Source: a virus
IMG/VR virus record: IMGVR_UViG_3300035698_009070
Location: 1 to 23,978 of that record
Direction: 5' to 3' (one strand)
Length of the DNA stretch: 23,978 nucleotides
Positions 21,580-23,978 of this stretch are shown in pieces (position 1 is the first letter of the stretch; every line of letters begins with the position of its first letter). Both the position numbers and the translations under genes were made by a program. The notes beneath the pieces are model-generated. The model saw only the letters and a list, made by a program, of their open reading frames with translations, made no database searches and was not told the origin of the DNA.

Positions 21580-21996
21580 TTATTTACTAGGTGATTTATC
21601 ATAGAAATTTAAGGATATTTTATAAACATTTGGATTATAACCATTTCCTAACCAAGCTAAATCTGAATTTCTAAATCTATCATTAACATTATAAATAAAC
21701 CTCTCATTATTACCGCTATTATAACTAAATGTAGTATAGTAATTATTCATTCTTGCATAATCATGTGCCCTAATAACATCTGATATTATATCATCGTTAA
21801 AACGGAAAAAACCACCATCTTTTGTCATTATTCTAATTCTAAGCTCATTACCATATATTGATAATGCAAAAGAAATATTATCAGCTTGTTCCAAATCTAT
21901 AAAAATATCTTTCATATCATGATACAATTGTTTAAGATCAATTTTAACTGGTAAATTTCTGAAATTACTCTCATTATATTTCTTTAAATGTTCCAT
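21580..21996 (-). CDS. Leader-family DIFID-domain protein (138 aa)
   Basis: The ATG at 21996 gives MEHLKKYNESNFRN, the shared leader with Lys2 replaced by Glu; an in-frame TTG at 22008 is less likely. LYHDMKDIFIDLEQADNISF and FFRFNDDIISDVIRAHDYAR place it with the DIFID paralogues, and its C-terminal half (FIYNVNDRFRNSDLAWLGNG) matches the end of the broken gene immediately upstream (FYVVRDRIRNFDTQWM). The two are adjacent tandem duplicates. Function unknown. Confidence 0.7.
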   Translation of the reverse strand: MEHLKKYNESNFRNLPVKIDLKQLYHDMKDIFIDLEQADNISFALSIYGNELRIRIMTKDGGFFRFNDDIISDVIRAHDYARMNNYYTTFSYNSGNNERFIYNVNDRFRNSDLAWLGNGYNPNVYKISLNFYDKSPSK

Positions 21997-22000
21997 AATA

Positions 22001-22416
22001 TTATACAAATGTTAATTTAATTACTCTTGTGCTTGGCCAATCTTCTGTCATCCACTGTGTATCAAAATTTCTAATTCTATCTCTAACTACATAAAATTTC
22101 TTCATTGTATTTTCCACTGAATATTGAAATGTTGTCTGCCACCCATTATCTTTTGCATAGTTATAAGACCTGATGATATCATCTATACCCTCTTGGGTAA
22201 ATCTGAATTCTCCAGAAGAATTATCATCACCATCGTATGATTTCTTAGAGATAGTAATTATTATTCCTTCAATTCCATAATATTTTTATGGTCTAAAAAA
22301 TATGAAACCCTCTTATCTTGTATAAAATCTACAAATATATCATTTAAATCAGATTTCATCTGAAAAATACTAATCTTATCTTTCCCCTTATTTTCAAAAG
22401 TTTCTAAATATTTCAT
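22001..22416 (-). pseudogene. Leader-family DIFID-domain gene broken by a one-base shift in an A-run
   Basis: The ATG at 22416 starts MKYLETFENKGKDK, then MKSDLNDIFVDFIQDKRVSY, and the frame soon stops at 22261-22263. The -1 frame continues the same protein: YYGIEGIIITISKKSYDGDD, FRFTQEGIDDIIRSYNYAKD, FYVVRDRIRNFDTQWM, ending TAA at 22001-22003. The switch point is the run of five A on the minus strand near 22283-22287; a sixth A would restore one frame of about 138 codons, the length of the paralogues. It is a recent frameshift, a homopolymer sequencing error or slippery translation. TAATATATAG precedes the start. Confidence 0.7.
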
Positions 22417-22420
22417 TGTC

Positions 22421-22430
22421 CTATATATTA
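22421..22430 (-). promoter_or_regulatory. TAATATATAG element before the second array
   Basis: An exact TAATATATAG lies 4 bases before the ATG at 22416, in the gap between the homing-endonuclease gene and the array. It is the best candidate for the promoter of the whole array 22416-19589. Confidence 0.45.
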
Positions 22431-22433
22431 ATA

Positions 22434-23135
22434 TTAAATATTTAAATTCTTATACCTCCAGATGAAACCACCTGCGGATTTATAAACTCCCTTACAACAT
22501 TTAATAATATTACTAACATCGATTTTCATCTTTTTACTCGCATTATTAAGAGATGGGTATTCGTTTATAAAATTCATTTCTTTATCATATTGAATAACAA
22601 ATTTATTATTTTGTTTTAAAATATCTTGCAACTTCTGTTCATTACTTTTAGAATCTTCATATCTCTTATTTGAAATTCGCAATTTTTCTCTCTCACTATC
22701 ATCTTTAAACCTCTCTATAGACTTCATACTTATTAACTCCTTAGTTTCCTTAGATAAGACTAGTTTAAATTTCCTATTCTTGGCAGATTCGGACATCTTT
22801 TTACGTGTTTCATCGGACATCTTTTTATTTTTATTTCCACCACTAGCCATATTTGTCAATTTATGACCCTCTAATTGATATTTATCAATATAATAAATTT
22901 CACGATCACAAACTTCATCATATGATGATATATCACTCTCAATGACTTCTATAATTGGCTTTAAACCCTTACTTCTAAGAGATTGAACCCAATTCGATTT
23001 GTGTGATTTTGATTTCTCTGAACAATGAGATTTTAATCGCTGCTTTAAGGTATTAAATGTTAATCCAATATATCTAATTTCACCCGAAATTGGATCAATT
23101 AGTTTATAAATAGTGTATTTTATTTCTTCTTCCAT
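22434..23135 (-). CDS. GIY-YIG homing endonuclease with NUMOD domains
   Basis: A 233-aa free-standing homing endonuclease of the seg/I-TevI type. The nuclease domain has YTIY (7-10) and RYIG (21-24), the family's GIY and YIG elements, Arg33 on the following helix, and Glu79 in DREIYYIDKY, which correspond to the catalytic Arg and Glu of I-TevI. It ends with TNMASGG (94-100). A NUMOD3-like DNA-binding segment follows (MSDETRKKMSESAKNRK, 106-122), then a basic helical linker, and a NUMOD1-like helix-turn-helix at about 190-230 (EYPSLNNASKKM and CCKGVYKSAGGFIWRY). Such enzymes cut a related phage genome lacking the gene and so spread. It lies next to a virion gene, as these elements often do. 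The signature residues are present, so it appears functional. Confidence 0.92.
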   Translation of the reverse strand: MEEEIKYTIYKLIDPISGEIRYIGLTFNTLKQRLKSHCSEKSKSHKSNWVQSLRSKGLKPIIEVIESDISSYDEVCDREIYYIDKYQLEGHKLTNMASGGNKNKKMSDETRKKMSESAKNRKFKLVLSKETKELISMKSIERFKDDSEREKLRISNKRYEDSKSNEQKLQDILKQNNKFVIQYDKEMNFINEYPSLNNASKKMKIDVSNIIKCCKGVYKSAGGFIWRYKNLNI

Positions 23136-23138
23136 AAA

Positions 23139-23148
23139 CTATATATTA
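23139..23148 (-). promoter_or_regulatory. TAATATATAG element before the homing endonuclease
   Basis: An exact TAATATATAG lies 3 bases before the ATG at 23135. Just upstream an AT-only inverted repeat (AAAAAATA ... TATTTTTT on the minus strand) follows the stop of the virion gene and may be a weak terminator. Confidence 0.4.
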
Positions 23149-23175
23149 AAAAATAACCACCCCTAGTAAAGTAAG

Positions 23176-23964
23176 CTATTTTTTCACCATTATGAAGAAC
23201 GAGCTGTTGCTCTGCCCATTAATAAACTCCTCCACCTCTTTAATTTCTGCTTGACCCTGTGATATTAAATCAGCACCCTGTATCTTTATCGCGCCCGGGA
23301 GCGTGAAATCGTACCTACCGACCATATTACCCAACTGTACTTTAGAATATCCAACAACATATTTGTAAAATAAATCATCTCTATATAAATTCTCATTTGG
23401 TATGTTCGCATATGCTTCCATAATCACATTATGTTCAACGTTAGTTAAAATGTGAAGTCTATGATTCAATTGATTGAAATGATGTTTAAGTGTATACTTA
23501 TTCAACTGATTTAGCATATCAGACATCGAATCTAGTATAGTTTTATAAACACCTAGTTCACCAATTGTGGTTACATAGGATGATAAATATGGTTGATTGG
23601 TGACCCCTAAATTAACTGAAAGATTTGGAGTGTTTATACCCAACTGATATAAAGAATCACCTCTTACTTCATATAAGTAAACAACTGATTGAATCTCACA
23701 TGGAACAGTCACATATCTATAATTTGTAAACTCCTCACATTTAAACGCGGCTTTGTGTATAAAAAAATATAATTTCTGCACAGCATATTGATATGATCTA
23801 TAAAACCAAGGAAGTGCACGTTTTTCAACAATTAATCTAATTGCTTCATCAGGTAATGTCTTAGGTAAAGCACAAGAAATATTTAGTTCTGTTTGTATAG
23901 AATCTATAAATTCTTCAATTGTAATACCACCTTGGTATGGAATATAGGGTGTTGTTGACGCCAT
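23176..23964 (-). CDS. Probable virion structural (neck/head-completion-type) protein
   Basis: A 262-aa protein. The N-terminus is typical of a phage structural protein (MASTTPYIPYQGGITIEEFI), followed by a helix with LPDEAIRLIVEKRALPWFYR, strands (YVTVPCEIQSVVYLYEV), a loop-rich middle and a long helical segment. The end has DDLFYKYVVGYSKVQLGNMV, then YDFTLPGAIKIQGADLISQG and an acidic helix (AEIKEVEEFI). I associate this 'K.QLG...G.FDFTLPG' ending with structural proteins near the head-tail region of large phages, but I cannot name a T4 counterpart with confidence. No enzyme motif is visible. The first Met at 23964 is close to the window edge and its promoter is outside. Confidence 0.5.
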   Translation of the reverse strand: MASTTPYIPYQGGITIEEFIDSIQTELNISCALPKTLPDEAIRLIVEKRALPWFYRSYQYAVQKLYFFIHKAAFKCEEFTNYRYVTVPCEIQSVVYLYEVRGDSLYQLGINTPNLSVNLGVTNQPYLSSYVTTIGELGVYKTILDSMSDMLNQLNKYTLKHHFNQLNHRLHILTNVEHNVIMEAYANIPNENLYRDDLFYKYVVGYSKVQLGNMVGRYDFTLPGAIKIQGADLISQGQAEIKEVEEFINGQSNSSFFIMVKK

Positions 23965-23978
23965 AATATAATCTTATA

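Noticed and set aside
1-23978. CRISPR array or insertion sequence
   Set aside because: No regularly spaced repeat series, transposase motif or terminal inverted repeats with a target duplication were seen.

Overview
This window looks like part of a large, AT-rich, T4-like (contractile-tailed) bacteriophage genome. The virus assignment rests on a gp32-type single-stranded-DNA-binding protein with an acidic tail, a tail-tube-like protein, a large beta-rich virion protein, a second probable virion protein, a free-standing GIY-YIG homing endonuclease, tight gene packing, and a long run of small lineage-specific genes. Almost no start codon is preceded by a Shine-Dalgarno sequence; instead the upstream bases are A/T-only. 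That is typical of Bacteroidota and their phages, so a Bacteroidota (for example flavobacterial) host is my inference. I found no tRNA, rRNA, CRISPR array or insertion sequence.

Layout. (A) 1-6707, minus strand: a compact glycan operon, read from right to left. It holds a four-domain 1099-aa glycosyltransferase, an alpha-helical protein, a SAM-dependent methyltransferase, a UDP-GlcNAc 2-epimerase and a second glycosyltransferase that runs off the left edge. The two glycosyltransferases share a distinctive N-terminal module of about 54 residues. (B) 6741-12052: structural and replication genes. These are a 58-aa plus-strand ORF resembling a segment of the T4 major capsid protein, a tail-tube-like protein, a 653-aa structural protein, a coiled-coil protein, a 338-aa protein, and gp32, which has its own leader hairpin and its own intrinsic terminator. 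(C) 12139-16935, minus strand: a gapless array of small proteins of unknown function. (D) 16999-19585, plus strand: an island with four unknown genes, a structured or otherwise unusual 208-base spacer, and a clear GMP reductase. (E) 19589-22416, minus strand: a second array of small proteins, with a broken gene at each end. (F) 22434-23964: the GIY-YIG endonuclease next to a virion protein gene.

The most interesting signal is in C-E. Some fifteen otherwise different proteins begin with variants of one short basic/aromatic leader (consensus M-K-h-h-K-x-[YF]-x-E-S), and many then share a loose 'DIFIDL.D' domain. The leader resembles the T4 capsid-targeting peptide of internal proteins (M-K-T-Y-Q-E-F-I-A-E), which the prohead protease removes. 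One 434-aa gene carries two further internal copies of the E-S junction, between domains that occur elsewhere as single proteins, as expected of a polyprotein. I infer that these arrays may encode a diversified set of proteins packaged in the capsid and injected with the DNA, possibly against host defences. This is a hypothesis; nothing in the sequence proves it.
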